Part shown: piece by piece, positions 1 to 8,443 of the stretch | Layout: the number at the start of each line of letters is the position of its first letter | Numbering within the stretch: position 1 is the stretch's first letter | Assembly: GCA_030432655.1 (NCBI GenBank) | Contig: JAUILA010000009.1 | Location: forward strand, 62,001 to 126,000 | Reading direction: 5' to 3' | Length of the DNA stretch: 64,000 bases | Source of the DNA: Bacteroidia bacterium | GTDB taxonomy: Bacteria > Bacteroidota > Bacteroidia > Cytophagales > Cyclobacteriaceae | The notes under the pieces: model-generated | The model's input: the letters and a program-made list of their open reading frames with translations, nothing else | Told to the model about the DNA's origin: nothing | Databases searched by the model: none | Program-made: the position numbers and the translations under genes

Positions 1-577
1 TGCAGGCGCATTTGTTATTTCAGATATCCTGTATTCACGCCTTGATAATCCAAAGGAAGACCTGCTGAAATTCGTGCGGATCATTGCCGGAGAAGAGGAT
101 ATTCATCCGAATGCGGCGGTTATTGCTTCGGAAAAATCAACGGGTTACCGCAACGCTTCACTGGCAAATTTTATCAAGTCATTCGGACGGATTGAAAATG
201 ATATCAATGATCTGCTGGATTTTTATTATTTCCAGTGTTCCATAGAAATGACCTGCAGGCAGCTGGCCCATGCCTTCCAGATATTTGCCAACCATGGCAA
301 ATTACCCGGAGATAATGTGCAGTTCCTGACGTCAAGTCAGATCAAGCGAATGAATGCCCTTATGCAGACCTGCGGATTTTATGATGAGTCGGGTGATTAT
401 ACGTTTAAAGTGGGCATCCCTGGTAAAAGTGGTGTCGGGGGCGGAATTGCCGCCCTGTTTCCACAGGAATACAGCGTGGCGGTCTGGAGTCCGAGACTGA
501 ATACCAAAGGAAATTCCGTGATGGGCATCAAAGCGCTTGAGTTGCTCACAACTAAAACGGGCCTTTCCATATTCTGA
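1..577 (+). CDS. glsA: Glutaminase, 5'-truncated by window edge
   Basis: Hydrolyses L-glutamine to glutamate and ammonia in the cytoplasm. The reading frame is open from base 2, so the gene starts left of the window and only about the last 190 residues are present. Visible family blocks are the AGA of the NAGA-type motif at the very start, the ExxTGxRN block, YFQCSIE, the CGFYDESG block with its active-site tyrosine, and KSGVGGGI followed by SPRLNTKGNSV near the C-terminus. The catalytic Ser-x-x-Lys lies in the missing part. The frame closes with TGA at 575-577. The fragment is intact to the end. The call is firm; the symbol follows family usage. Confidence 0.93.
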   Translation, partial: AGAFVISDILYSRLDNPKEDLLKFVRIIAGEEDIHPNAAVIASEKSTGYRNASLANFIKSFGRIENDINDLLDFYYFQCSIEMTCRQLAHAFQIFANHGKLPGDNVQFLTSSQIKRMNALMQTCGFYDESGDYTFKVGIPGKSGVGGGIAALFPQEYSVAVWSPRLNTKGNSVMGIKALELLTTKTGLSIF

Positions 578-685
578 CATAACGCCACATGACACTGCAG
601 GAAGCTGAGGGAGGGGTTGAGGCGTAAACCAACCCTCAAAGCTGGGCCGATCAACCACTAAATCTGTCGCATTTGCCACTTTTAT

Positions 686-717
686 AAAAAGCCGACTACT
701 TTGAAATGGCTGTTTTT
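686..717 (+). terminator. Weak terminator-like hairpin after glsA
   Basis: AAAAAGCC at 686-693 can pair with GGC-T-(G)-TTTTT at 708-717 across a 14-nt loop, with one bulged G. It lies 110 nt after the glutaminase stop and 18 nt before the MATE start. The U-run forms part of the stem, so it is a weak candidate. The rest of 578-734 shows nothing I can assign. Confidence 0.3.
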
Positions 718-734
718 ATTCTCAAAATTGTTAA

Positions 735-2159
735 ATGGATAGCAGCCAGGATATAACGGTACCAAAAACGCCCAGGAAAAACATCTGGAGAGCGTTGCGT
801 GATGCGATCCGCGGAACCGAAGCCGATTACACAAAGATCGACCTCAAAAAGGCGATCTTTCTGCTGGCGGTTCCGATGATCCTTGAACTCGTAATGGAGT
901 CAACCTTTGCCGTGGCTGATATTTATTTCGTAGGTCAGCTGGGTGCACCGGCCGTGGCCACTGTCGGACTCACTGAAACGTATCTGTTCCTGCTTTACTC
1001 CATTGGTATGGGGTTTGCCATGGCAGTAACAGCTATCATAGCCCGTCGCGTGGGAGAGCAAAAGAAAGAAGAAGCCGCGATCAGTGCGATCCAGGCAATA
1101 TTCATGGCCATACTGATTTCACTGCCCTTTTCCATCGCCGGCATATTTTATTCGCAGGACCTGCTCCGGATCATGGGGGCAGAGCCCTGGGTCATTGAAA
1201 ACGGTTATGGGTATACGCAATGGATGCTTGGCGCCAACATGGTAATCATGCTGCTTTTTATTATCAACGCGATTTTCCGTGGTGCAGGTGATGCGTCAAT
1301 AGCGATGTGGGTTTTATTAATTGCCAACAGCCTGAATATCGTTCTTGACCCGCTTCTGATTTTTGGTTGGGGACCGGTGCCGGCTTTTGGCGTGGAAGGT
1401 GCTGCTATTGCCACCACCACCGGTCGGGGTATTGCGGTAATTGTTCAGCTATGGCTCCTTTTTAAAGGTGGTAAGCATATTCGGGTTACCCTTCCCCAGA
1501 TCCGATGGAATTCAGCTGTTGTTCGTAACCTGGTAAAAACTTCCCTCGGGGGGATTGGCCAGATGATCATTGCCATGTCCTGCTGGATCTTTCTGATGCG
1601 GATTCTGGCAGATATCGGTAGCGAAGCAGTAGCCGGATCGGTAATCGCCATGCGCATCATGCTATTTACCCTGATGCCCGCCTGGGGATTGTCCAACGCA
1701 GCAGCTACCCTGGTAGGCCAGAATCTTGGTGCAAATAACCCTGACCGGGCTGAGGCGGCCGTATGGAAAATTGGCTGGTATACCATGGGATTCCTGGTAG
1801 CAGTGGCAGTGGTTTATTTCCTTCAGCATGACTACCTGATGAGCTTGTTTTCCAGTGATCCGGAAGTAATTGCTATTGGTGGAGAATGGCTCAAAATTGT
1901 ATCCTACTCGTATTTTGTATATGGCTGGTGGATGGTATCCGTTCAGGCGTTTAATGGCGCAGGCGATACCCGTACCCCCACCCTTATTAACCTGGTATTC
2001 TTCTGGCTGATACAGATTCCACTGGCCTATTTCCTGGCCATCCAACTTGACTGGGAGCAATCGGGTGTTTTCTGGGCTATTTTCCTATCTGAAACCCTGG
2101 TCGGATTGTTCACCCTGTGGCTATTTACCAGAGGGAAGTGGAAAACCTTCCAGGTCTAA
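735..2159 (+). CDS. MATE family multidrug/Na+ antiporter
   Basis: A 474-residue inner-membrane protein of MATE (NorM/DinF-like) length. About 40 hydrophilic N-terminal residues precede roughly 12 hydrophobic segments arranged as two six-helix halves. Recognisable MATE signatures are the first-helix LAVPMILELVMES region with VADIYFVGQLG, the NAIFRGAGDA block after helix 5-6, and the second-half equivalent VQAFNGAGDTRTPT. Family members export cationic drugs or metabolites in exchange for Na+ or H+; the substrate cannot be read from sequence. The ATG at 735 is the only good start. A Crp/Fnr gene follows 61 nt later in the same direction and could be co-transcribed. Confidence 0.93.
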   Translation: MDSSQDITVPKTPRKNIWRALRDAIRGTEADYTKIDLKKAIFLLAVPMILELVMESTFAVADIYFVGQLGAPAVATVGLTETYLFLLYSIGMGFAMAVTAIIARRVGEQKKEEAAISAIQAIFMAILISLPFSIAGIFYSQDLLRIMGAEPWVIENGYGYTQWMLGANMVIMLLFIINAIFRGAGDASIAMWVLLIANSLNIVLDPLLIFGWGPVPAFGVEGAAIATTTGRGIAVIVQLWLLFKGGKHIRVTLPQIRWNSAVVRNLVKTSLGGIGQMIIAMSCWIFLMRILADIGSEAVAGSVIAMRIMLFTLMPAWGLSNAAATLVGQNLGANNPDRAEAAVWKIGWYTMGFLVAVAVVYFLQHDYLMSLFSSDPEVIAIGGEWLKIVSYSYFVYGWWMVSVQAFNGAGDTRTPTLINLVFFWLIQIPLAYFLAIQLDWEQSGVFWAIFLSETLVGLFTLWLFTRGKWKTFQV

Positions 2160-2220
2160 AGCCCGAACGACTTTCAGAAATCCTGCTTCGTTTGTATATT
2201 CATTTATACCCCATGCTGTC

Positions 2221-2856
2221 ATGATTGATTCTCCAGACCTTTTTAAAAAGCTGACCTTGTTTCCGGAACCTGAACTCAGAGAGCAAATAGTGATGCAAGG
2301 AAGGATAATCAGCGCAGGTCAGGGAGATATCATAATCAGGGAAGGTCAGTTCCTGGACTTCATGCCGATCGTTCTGGATGGTTTGATCAGGGTGTACCAG
2401 GAAAAAGAAGACCGTGAAATTTTGCTTTACTATGTCGGACCTCAGGAAACCTGCATGATGTCACTGACATCTGCCTATTTCGATAAAGAAAGCACCGCCA
2501 ATGGTATGGCCATGGAAAATTCCGAAATTCTTGTTCTGCCGGCACGCTTTATTTCGGAATGGCAATTAAAATTCAAATCATGGAACGAGTTTATGATCCG
2601 GACATTCAGTAACCGGTATAACGAATTACTCGGGTCGTTTACGGATGTTGCCTTTAAATCCGTGCAGGTTCGGCTGATGGATTACCTGCACGAGCGATCT
2701 GAAAGGGATAACACAGAACGTATCCGGATATCTCATCAGACATTGGCCAATGAACTTGGCACTACCCGTGTTGTTGTTTCCCGTATCCTGAAGCAGCTGG
2801 AATATGAGAATGAGGTTCGACTGTACCGCGGAGCCATTCAACTCATCACAAAATAA
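2221..2856 (+). CDS. Crp/Fnr family transcriptional regulator
   Basis: A 211-residue regulator with an N-terminal cyclic-nucleotide-binding-fold effector domain (about residues 10-125) and a C-terminal winged helix. The recognition region SHQTLANELGTTRVVVSRILKQ spans about 171-192. I chose the ATG at 2221; the frame stays open upstream into the MATE gene, but that extension is a read-through of another gene's frame. The effector domain contains a single cysteine (about 78, in ETCMMSL) and lacks the FNR [4Fe-4S] cysteine set, so oxygen sensing by a cluster is unlikely. This sub-type is common in Bacteroidota; its ligand is unknown to me. A perfect palindrome lies 13-26 nt after the stop, before the DUF1059 gene, and is a candidate operator. 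Confidence 0.9.
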   Translation: MIDSPDLFKKLTLFPEPELREQIVMQGRIISAGQGDIIIREGQFLDFMPIVLDGLIRVYQEKEDREILLYYVGPQETCMMSLTSAYFDKESTANGMAMENSEILVLPARFISEWQLKFKSWNEFMIRTFSNRYNELLGSFTDVAFKSVQVRLMDYLHERSERDNTERIRISHQTLANELGTTRVVVSRILKQLEYENEVRLYRGAIQLITK

Positions 2857-2868
2857 ATACGGGCTTGT

Positions 2869-2882
2869 GTATCATTTGATAC
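2869..2882. promoter_or_regulatory. Perfect palindrome GTATCA-TT-TGATAC
   Basis: Two 6-bp arms are exactly inverted around a TT centre in the 77-nt gap between the Crp/Fnr gene and the DUF1059 gene. It has no GC-rich stem or T-run, so it does not look like a terminator. A regulator binding site for the adjacent Crp/Fnr protein is an inference; the arrangement differs from the classic FNR site (TTGAT-N4-ATCAA). Confidence 0.45.
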
Positions 2883-2933
2883 CGTCAGAATCGATGTTGT
2901 TTCTGTACCTTCTGAACAGAACCAATTTAAAAC

Positions 2934-3116
2934 ATGATGGAAAAGATAATCAAATGCAGAGATGTGGGATATGATTGCGATGGCGTGATCCGCGCAAAAA
3001 CGGAAGAGGAGGCTTTGAATATGGCCGCTGCACACGCCAAACAGGTACACGGACTGAATGAAGTCACACCTGAAGTGGTGGAAAAAATCAAATCGGTCAT
3101 GACCGAAGAACAGTAA
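2934..3116 (+). CDS. DUF1059 domain small protein
   Basis: A 60-residue soluble protein covering one whole DUF1059 domain: the initial IIKCRDVGYDCDGVIRAKTEEE block with two cysteines seven apart is characteristic. No signal peptide or membrane segment. Function unknown; the paired cysteines could bind a metal, but that is speculation. ATG codons at 2934 and 2937 are both possible starts. It lies 77 nt downstream of a Crp/Fnr regulator on the same strand with a palindrome between them, suggesting it may be that regulator's target. Confidence 0.85.
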   Translation: MMEKIIKCRDVGYDCDGVIRAKTEEEALNMAAAHAKQVHGLNEVTPEVVEKIKSVMTEEQ

Positions 3117-3220
3117 GTGAAAATCCTCAAACTGTCCTTGTAAAATTATTTGATCCGAAGCCCGGTTTTTTGCAACCAGGGAAGGGATAAAACCGTCTAA
3201 TCTGTACTTATTTCAAATTA

Positions 3221-3919
3221 ATGAAAACTGTACACATTATCTGGTTTTTATTGCTAATGGCTGCCGGCGGACTGGCGGCTCAGCAACTCAGGCAACCTCT
3301 CGAGGATGTCCCTATGTCCAATAAAGGACTTGTTCTCCTTACTTCCGGGGAAGAATTTGAAGGGAGAATTGTTAACACTTCTTCCAATCAGCACGGACTC
3401 ACACAGGTCGTACTTGAAGTGCAAGGCGAAAAAAGAAAATTCAAAGCAAACGAGGTCAGTGAATTTCTGATTGCCATGAATGATGCCGTACGCTTTCAAT
3501 ACACCAATGAACGCGGCTCATCAGTGAAAAAACTGTTAAACAAAAACCAGCCATCGGCCGTACCCGAGGATTTCATCATTTACCGTTCCGTTCATGCGGA
3601 CAACGGCCCGAATGTACTTCTACAATTGCTGAATCCTGGTTTTGATGAAGCATTTGAGGTATTCTACGATCCACAGGCAAGAAAATCAACGGAATTTGGT
3701 GGTGAACATATCACCTGGACCGGAGATCAGCATCGGGTATTTCTGGTATCCAAATACGGAGGCGAATTGATCCGGGTTAAAAAAGGATCCTATAAAAAGG
3801 ATTTTAATTTGCTTTTCGGGGATTGTGAGGTAATGAAACAAATAGATAAGCCAGATTTTAAAGACCTGGAAAAACACCTTCTGGAGTACAGTCAGCATTG
3901 CGAAGCAGGAATTCAATAA
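3221..3919 (+). CDS. Exported protein of unknown function, 232 aa
   Basis: Starts with a clear Sec signal peptide (MKTVHIIWFLLLMAAGGLAAQ; cleavage likely after AA near residue 20). The mature part is about 210 residues with no membrane helices, polar, with a probable beta-rich first half (SGEEFEGRIV, then a GEKRKFKANEVSEF segment) and a single cysteine pair spaced far apart in the last 40 residues (GDCEVM and QHCEAG). I do not recognise the family. The ATG at 3221 fits the signal peptide. It is monocistronic by position: 104 nt after DUF1059, and followed by the ArsR operator. Confidence 0.75.
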   Translation: MKTVHIIWFLLLMAAGGLAAQQLRQPLEDVPMSNKGLVLLTSGEEFEGRIVNTSSNQHGLTQVVLEVQGEKRKFKANEVSEFLIAMNDAVRFQYTNERGSSVKKLLNKNQPSAVPEDFIIYRSVHADNGPNVLLQLLNPGFDEAFEVFYDPQARKSTEFGGEHITWTGDQHRVFLVSKYGGELIRVKKGSYKKDFNLLFGDCEVMKQIDKPDFKDLEKHLLEYSQHCEAGIQ

Positions 3920-3933
3920 AAAAAATTCCGAAT

Positions 3934-3988
3934 TAATGTAACTGTTTGGTTTCTTTTTTATATATTGCGTAACCAAACAGTTACATTA
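3934..3988 (+). promoter_or_regulatory. Double palindromic operator upstream of arsR
   Basis: An 18-bp arm at 3934-3951 is repeated exactly in inverted orientation at 3971-3988, ending on the A of the ArsR start codon, with a 19-nt AT-rich spacer. Each arm carries its own dyad: GTAAC-N6-GTTAC at 3969-3984 is perfect and GTAAC-N6-GTTTC at 3938-3953 has one mismatch. Their centres are 31 bp apart, about three helical turns. This is best read as two binding sites for the ArsR-type protein encoded immediately downstream (inference: autoregulation). Confidence 0.75.
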
Positions 3989-4320
3989 TGATTGAACGAA
4001 GAGATCCATTCCAGGCCATCGCGGACCCGACCAGACGGGAGATAATCGGCCTGTTGTCCCACGAAGCGCTACCGGTAAACCAGGTAGCCAATCACTTTGA
4101 CATGAGCCGGCCTGCCGTATCCAAGCATTTGCGAATCCTTGAGGAATGCGGACTTATCTCCTATTTAAAAGTAGGTCGTGAGCGGTACTGCCAGGCAGAG
4201 CTGAGTAAACTGCAGGTAGTTGCAGAATGGGTTATCCAATACCAGAATTTCTGGAACCAGCATTTAAACAAGCTGGATTCTCTCCTTAAAAAAGAATCTA
4301 AAAACCAACGTGATGAATGA
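3988..4320 (+). CDS. ArsR/SmtB-type winged-helix repressor
   Basis: A 110-residue protein filling one ArsR-type winged-helix domain. It opens with DPFQAIADPTRREIIGLL and has the recognition helix MSRPAVSKHLRILEECGLI, then the wing with GRERYCQA. The metal-binding CxC box of arsenic/zinc sensors is absent, as in the ArsR subgroup paired with SRPBCC/AHSA1 proteins. It overlaps the next gene by 8 nt. The start codon touches the right operator arm, so its mRNA leader must be extremely short or absent. Confidence 0.92.
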   Translation: MIERRDPFQAIADPTRREIIGLLSHEALPVNQVANHFDMSRPAVSKHLRILEECGLISYLKVGRERYCQAELSKLQVVAEWVIQYQNFWNQHLNKLDSLLKKESKNQRDE

Positions 4321-4864
4321 TTATGGCAAATTAATCGCTGCAGACACGCTATACTTTGAGCGTGTCTTACAAGGCACTCCCGACAGAGTCTGGGAATACC
4401 TTACTGATTCTGAACTACGTGGAAAATGGCTCGCCTCCGGAGAAATGGAACCAAAGGTTGGCGGGAAGGTAGAATTACACTTTCATCATCCCAATCTTTC
4501 CGATGAACCTGATCCGGCGCCCGAAAAATACAGTGATATCGCCGAGGGTTCAAAATCAAACGGTGTGGTAACCGAATTTGATCCACCACGACGCCTTAGT
4601 TTCCTGTGGGGAAATGAAGGCGAGGTGACCTTTGAACTTGAACCCCTCGATGGAGAAGTTCTCCTTAAACTCACCCACAGGAAGCTGTCAACAGACAAGG
4701 AAACCAGAATGGGCACCCTGGCCGGCTGGCACACCCATTTAAATATTCTCAGAGACCATCTGCTGGGGCGGGCCACGAAAGGATTCTGGAAAGTACATAT
4801 GCCCCTGGAAGAAGTTTACAGCGAGAAATTAGATAAAAAGGAAACGGGTCAGGCTCAGGGTTGA
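4313..4864 (+). CDS. SRPBCC (AHSA1/START-like) domain protein
   Basis: About 183 residues of a single SRPBCC fold: FERVLQGTPDRVWEYLTDSELRGKWLASG near the N-terminus, the VTEFDPPRRLSFLWG strand, and the typical LAGWHTHLNILRDHLLG C-terminal helix. Such cavities bind small hydrophobic ligands. Pairing with an overlapping ArsR gene is widespread, and the protein is presumed to help respond to the ligand the repressor senses; the ligand is unknown. I start at ATG 4313; a GTG one codon earlier is possible. A weak imperfect hairpin (4911-4935) follows the gene. Confidence 0.88.
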   Translation: MNDYGKLIAADTLYFERVLQGTPDRVWEYLTDSELRGKWLASGEMEPKVGGKVELHFHHPNLSDEPDPAPEKYSDIAEGSKSNGVVTEFDPPRRLSFLWGNEGEVTFELEPLDGEVLLKLTHRKLSTDKETRMGTLAGWHTHLNILRDHLLGRATKGFWKVHMPLEEVYSEKLDKKETGQAQG

Positions 4865-4976
4865 AGTATTCTGCATTACTTTTAAAGCTGAACTGCACTT
4901 ACATATCGTCAGCCGGATATCCGGGATATTTGGCTAAACCACTGAATTTTCGCAACTTATAAATAAAGTTGTGGTC

Positions 4977-7745
4977 ATGATTGGCGCCCGGAAAGTCGTC
5001 TGCCTTGAAATTATGTTCGCGCTGATCTTGTTGTCATCAGCCTGCGAAACATCAGTGCAGGAATCTTCCCAGCCCGATGCCAAAAATCAATTTCTCCCTC
5101 ATAACACTTCTCCCGGGGACGGGGGTAATCAGCATACCCCGGAAAGTATCCTATCCGATCCTGGTTGCCAATATCAGCCCTCACATGCATTAATTCTCCT
5201 TGAAAAAAATTCCGTGAAAAGCACTAAGTTGCCTGGCAACGATACATGTATCTGGAGCCTGGTAAAATTTAGCAATCCGACGTCATACAACCAGGTTCAT
5301 TATGTCTCCTTCCCGAAGGCATGGCATTCCCTGAACACTTTTCTTCAGGAAAGGGACGGGACATTAAGACAACAGTCAATCGGACTGGAACACGACCGTG
5401 AAATTCTGGCGGTTTCTGTACCTCCCGGAGATACGCTGTCCCTGCTGATCCAATATCCGTCCGGTTCCAAGGCATATTTGCCGACATTCGGCATAGGTGA
5501 AATAACGGAGTCACACTACTTATCCCTAAGTAACCGAACAAGCCTGAAATACCTGCTGGTAGGTTTCCTTGTGTTTCCCGCCTTCTTTTTTACTATCGTT
5601 TATTTCCTGGAAAGGGACCGTATTATCCTTGCCTACCTGTTGTTCCTTACCGGATCAGCGATGAATATGATCAGTATCCTTGATACGACACCATTTTTTG
5701 ACTTCACTCCTAAATTTGTAAACTCTGCCGTACTGATCCGCTGCTTGTTCGTCCTGGGTGGGTTTCTCAGCCTGTCTTCTCTGGCGAAATACATTCATTA
5801 CCTGCTTGAAACCCGCTCCCGATCGCCCCGCCTTTATCAGGCAGGCAACTGGCTTATCGGAACCTACCTCCTTGTCGCCCTGGTGCCGTTTATATTTACT
5901 AATCTGTTTTCAAATGAGCTGTATGAAGAATACCTCCAGTATTACCGTATCGCCGCATTCCTTACCATCCTGTACATTCTCACTATATGCATCAGCGGAT
6001 ACTTCAGAAGAGTGGAATTCAGCAGAATTCTCCTGATCGCCTTCTCTCCTTTTCTCTTTTGTACGCTCTATTACGCTATTCGATTCATTATTATCAGGGA
6101 ATACAGTGCTAACAGTACCGCCAGCCTGATCCTGATTGGCGGATTTTACCTGACTATTCTTCTCTTTGGGATCATATTGGGTGTACGGAACAACCTGGTC
6201 AAAGAGGATAGGGTCAGACTGGAACAGGAAACTTTTCACTTGAAGGAGCTGGACAATTTCAAAAGCCGGTTCTATACGCATTTCACCCATGAATTCAGAA
6301 CGCCACTTACAGTTATTACCGGAGTAGCCGAACAGCTTTCAGGTTACGATCGGGAAAAAGCAATGATCAAACGGAACGCGGAAAACCTCCTGCGCACCGT
6401 AAATGACTTACTGGATTTATCTAAACTGGAATCTGATAAGCTAAGTATAAACTGGCAGTGCGGAGACGTGGTTCCCTACCTGAATTACCTGACAGAATCA
6501 TGCACTTCTCTCGCCCAGGAAAAAAATATCAACCTGGCATTCTTTTCACCTGAAAAGGAGATCGTAATGGATTATGATGAAAATATGTTGCAGCAAATTC
6601 AGATCAACCTGATGACCAATGCCATCAAATTCACCCCGGAATATGGGCGGGTCAGCGTAGTGGCAGAATGTGAAGGCAGAGAAATGGAAAATTTAAAATT
6701 GTCGGTTAAGGACACCGGCGATGGTATTCCGAAGGAAGAACAGGAAAAAATTTTCGAACGATTCTACCAGTCAGATCTTACACAACATGCAGGCGGAACA
6801 GGGATTGGCCTGGCGCTGGTTCGCGAGTTATCTATCCTGTTGGGCGGAAGCATCAACGTATCAAGTCAACCGGGAAAAGGGAGTACTTTCATTGTTACTC
6901 TGCCCATTCACCGCGATGCGCCCATGACAAATGGCAATTCAACCGTAAAAGATAGACCGTCGGTCAGGGCTGAGATGGTTCAACATAACGATGTTCCGGA
7001 GAATAAACCTCTGGTATTGCTGGTGGAAGATAATAATGACGTAGCCGAATATATTGATTCCTGCATCAGTTCAACCTATCAGACCCGCCACGAAAGAAAC
7101 GGGAAAGCCGGACTTCATGCTGCTTTTGATATTATTCCGGACGTAATCATAAGTGATGTAATGATGCCCGAGATGGATGGTTTTGAAATGTGCCGCCGGT
7201 TGAAATCTGATGTCCGTACCAGTCATATTCCGGTTATAATACTGACCGCCCGGGCTACGCAGGAAGATAAGCTCAGTGGACTAGGGCAAGGGGCGGATGC
7301 GTATCTGACTAAACCATTCAATAAAGAGGAATTATTACTGCGGCTGGCTAACATGGCTGAATGGAGCAGTAAACTGCGGATCGGATTACGCGACAACAAA
7401 AGCTTCGATTCTATCATTGCCCGGAAAGAGTCTGAATTCCTGAAGGAGGTAAAGGGGCATATTGATAAATTCATGGAAGATCAGTCGTTCAATACAGATC
7501 AGCTCTGCAGGGAAACAGCGATGAGCCGGACACAACTTCACCGTAAACTTAAAGCGCTCACTGGCTTATCAACGGCAGCTTTTATTCGATCACAAAAAAT
7601 GGCGCATGCCAGACACTTGTTGCTTACTACAGATAAGCAAGTGGGTGAAATCTCTGTCCGTACAGGTTTCAGTGATTTTTCGCACTTCAGCAGAACGTTC
7701 GTAAAGGAATACGGCAGAACGCCCACTGAACTCAGGAATGAATAG
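4977..7745 (+). CDS. Hybrid two-component sensor/AraC response regulator
   Basis: A 922-residue one-protein signalling system. Order: lipoprotein-like signal (LSSAC, Cys 23), a periplasmic 7TMR-DISM-type extracellular domain (about 65-180), a seven-helix 7TM-DISM membrane region (about 190-405), HisKA with phospho-His 438 (FTHEFRTPL), HATPase_c (N-box NLMTNAIKFTP, DTGDGIP, GGTGIGLAL), a receiver with phospho-Asp about 727 (SDVMMPEMDG), and a C-terminal AraC HTH pair (about 820-922). Typical Bacteroidota hybrid systems sense sugars through beta-propellers; this one has a DISM sensor instead. GTG 4971 is an alternative start. The neighbouring lipoprotein gene is a possible target. The N-terminal cysteine may be lipidated, or the segment may simply be a signal anchor. 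Confidence 0.92.
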   Translation: MIGARKVVCLEIMFALILLSSACETSVQESSQPDAKNQFLPHNTSPGDGGNQHTPESILSDPGCQYQPSHALILLEKNSVKSTKLPGNDTCIWSLVKFSNPTSYNQVHYVSFPKAWHSLNTFLQERDGTLRQQSIGLEHDREILAVSVPPGDTLSLLIQYPSGSKAYLPTFGIGEITESHYLSLSNRTSLKYLLVGFLVFPAFFFTIVYFLERDRIILAYLLFLTGSAMNMISILDTTPFFDFTPKFVNSAVLIRCLFVLGGFLSLSSLAKYIHYLLETRSRSPRLYQAGNWLIGTYLLVALVPFIFTNLFSNELYEEYLQYYRIAAFLTILYILTICISGYFRRVEFSRILLIAFSPFLFCTLYYAIRFIIIREYSANSTASLILIGGFYLTILLFGIILGVRNNLVKEDRVRLEQETFHLKELDNFKSRFYTHFTHEFRTPLTVITGVAEQLSGYDREKAMIKRNAENLLRTVNDLLDLSKLESDKLSINWQCGDVVPYLNYLTESCTSLAQEKNINLAFFSPEKEIVMDYDENMLQQIQINLMTNAIKFTPEYGRVSVVAECEGREMENLKLSVKDTGDGIPKEEQEKIFERFYQSDLTQHAGGTGIGLALVRELSILLGGSINVSSQPGKGSTFIVTLPIHRDAPMTNGNSTVKDRPSVRAEMVQHNDVPENKPLVLLVEDNNDVAEYIDSCISSTYQTRHERNGKAGLHAAFDIIPDVIISDVMMPEMDGFEMCRRLKSDVRTSHIPVIILTARATQEDKLSGLGQGADAYLTKPFNKEELLLRLANMAEWSSKLRIGLRDNKSFDSIIARKESEFLKEVKGHIDKFMEDQSFNTDQLCRETAMSRTQLHRKLKALTGLSTAAFIRSQKMAHARHLLLTTDKQVGEISVRTGFSDFSHFSRTFVKEYGRTPTELRNE

Positions 7746-7766
7746 GTAATTAAATGGTTACCCTAT

Positions 7767-7784
7767 CCATTTGCGGATAAATGG
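7767..7784. promoter_or_regulatory. Inverted repeat CCATTT-N6-AAATGG
   Basis: Two exact 6-bp arms lie between the hybrid regulator and the lipoprotein gene, overlapping a second dyad (ATTTGC at 7769-7774 with GCAAAT at 7784-7789). An operator for the lipoprotein gene is possible. It has no T-run and is not GC-rich, so a terminator is unlikely. Confidence 0.3.
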
Positions 7785-7879
7785 CAAATTTGGAACAATC
7801 AGGCTAAAATCCGGAACATATATACAAACAACCGGAATACCAAACGACCTACATTGTGGTTCATCAAAAACGCAATATT

Positions 7880-8398
7880 ATGAAACTCACAATGAACCTT
7901 GTTTTAGCTTGTGTAATGATCCTGACCCTTGGATCATGTGAATTGTTTGAAGATTCGTTCAAGCATAAGAAAGAAAAGAAGAAAAAATTCTATGCTGAGT
8001 TCTTCACTGAACTTACCCCTACCGACGATGTTCGGGCCTGCGAAGCTCCATTTGATATTTATGTTAACCAGGAAGGTGAAGGCATCGGCAAAGGCCTCGG
8101 CAGCTTTACAACCCGGGTTGACTTTTGCGTAAATTTCTCTACCCTGGAATACAGGAATGGACAAGGCTCCTTTGTCTTTAATAATGGTGATAAGATCTAT
8201 TACACCGTTGCTGGTCAGATCATGCCAAGTGATAAAGCTGACTATGATTTGATGTTCATGGACCCCTTCATCATTACAGGTGGGACCGGAAGGTTTGAGG
8301 GTGTATCCGGTGGCGGAATGACTGATAGTTATGTTAAACAATTTGAAGGCGGGGACAAAACAGATCACATCTGGGAAGGGGAAATAATTTATCCTTAG
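7880..8398 (+). CDS. Small lipoprotein, barrel-like, unknown function
   Basis: A 172-residue protein with a lipoprotein signal (ILTLGSC, Cys about 20) followed by an acidic then lysine-rich stretch (CELFEDSFKHKKEKKKK). The mature domain ends in GTGRFEGVSGGG, a turn pattern seen in allene-oxide-cyclase/dirigent-like beta-barrels, but similarity is too slight to name a family. ATG 7880 gives the cleanest signal peptide; a GTG at 7856 extends it by eight residues. It follows the hybrid regulator in the same direction after 134 nt and ends at a strong terminator. Confidence 0.72.
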   Translation: MKLTMNLVLACVMILTLGSCELFEDSFKHKKEKKKKFYAEFFTELTPTDDVRACEAPFDIYVNQEGEGIGKGLGSFTTRVDFCVNFSTLEYRNGQGSFVFNNGDKIYYTVAGQIMPSDKADYDLMFMDPFIITGGTGRFEGVSGGGMTDSYVKQFEGGDKTDHIWEGEIIYP

Positions 8399-8403
8399 TG
8401 AAA

Positions 8404-8436
8404 AGTGGGAGCCAGCTCTGGCTCCCACTTTTTTTT
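8404..8436 (+). terminator. Strong bidirectional intrinsic terminator
   Basis: A perfect 12-bp stem (8404-8415 with 8418-8429, 2-nt centre) is followed by eight Ts and preceded by an A-run. It sits between convergent genes (lipoprotein ending 8398, serine hydrolase ending 8444) and can serve both, better on the plus strand. Confidence 0.92.
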
Positions 8437-8443
8437 ATTCGCT

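Noticed and set aside
2047-2220. N-terminal extension of the Crp/Fnr frame into the MATE gene
   Set aside because: The first 58 residues overlap MATE coding sequence; ATG 2221 gives a normal Crp/Fnr N-terminus.
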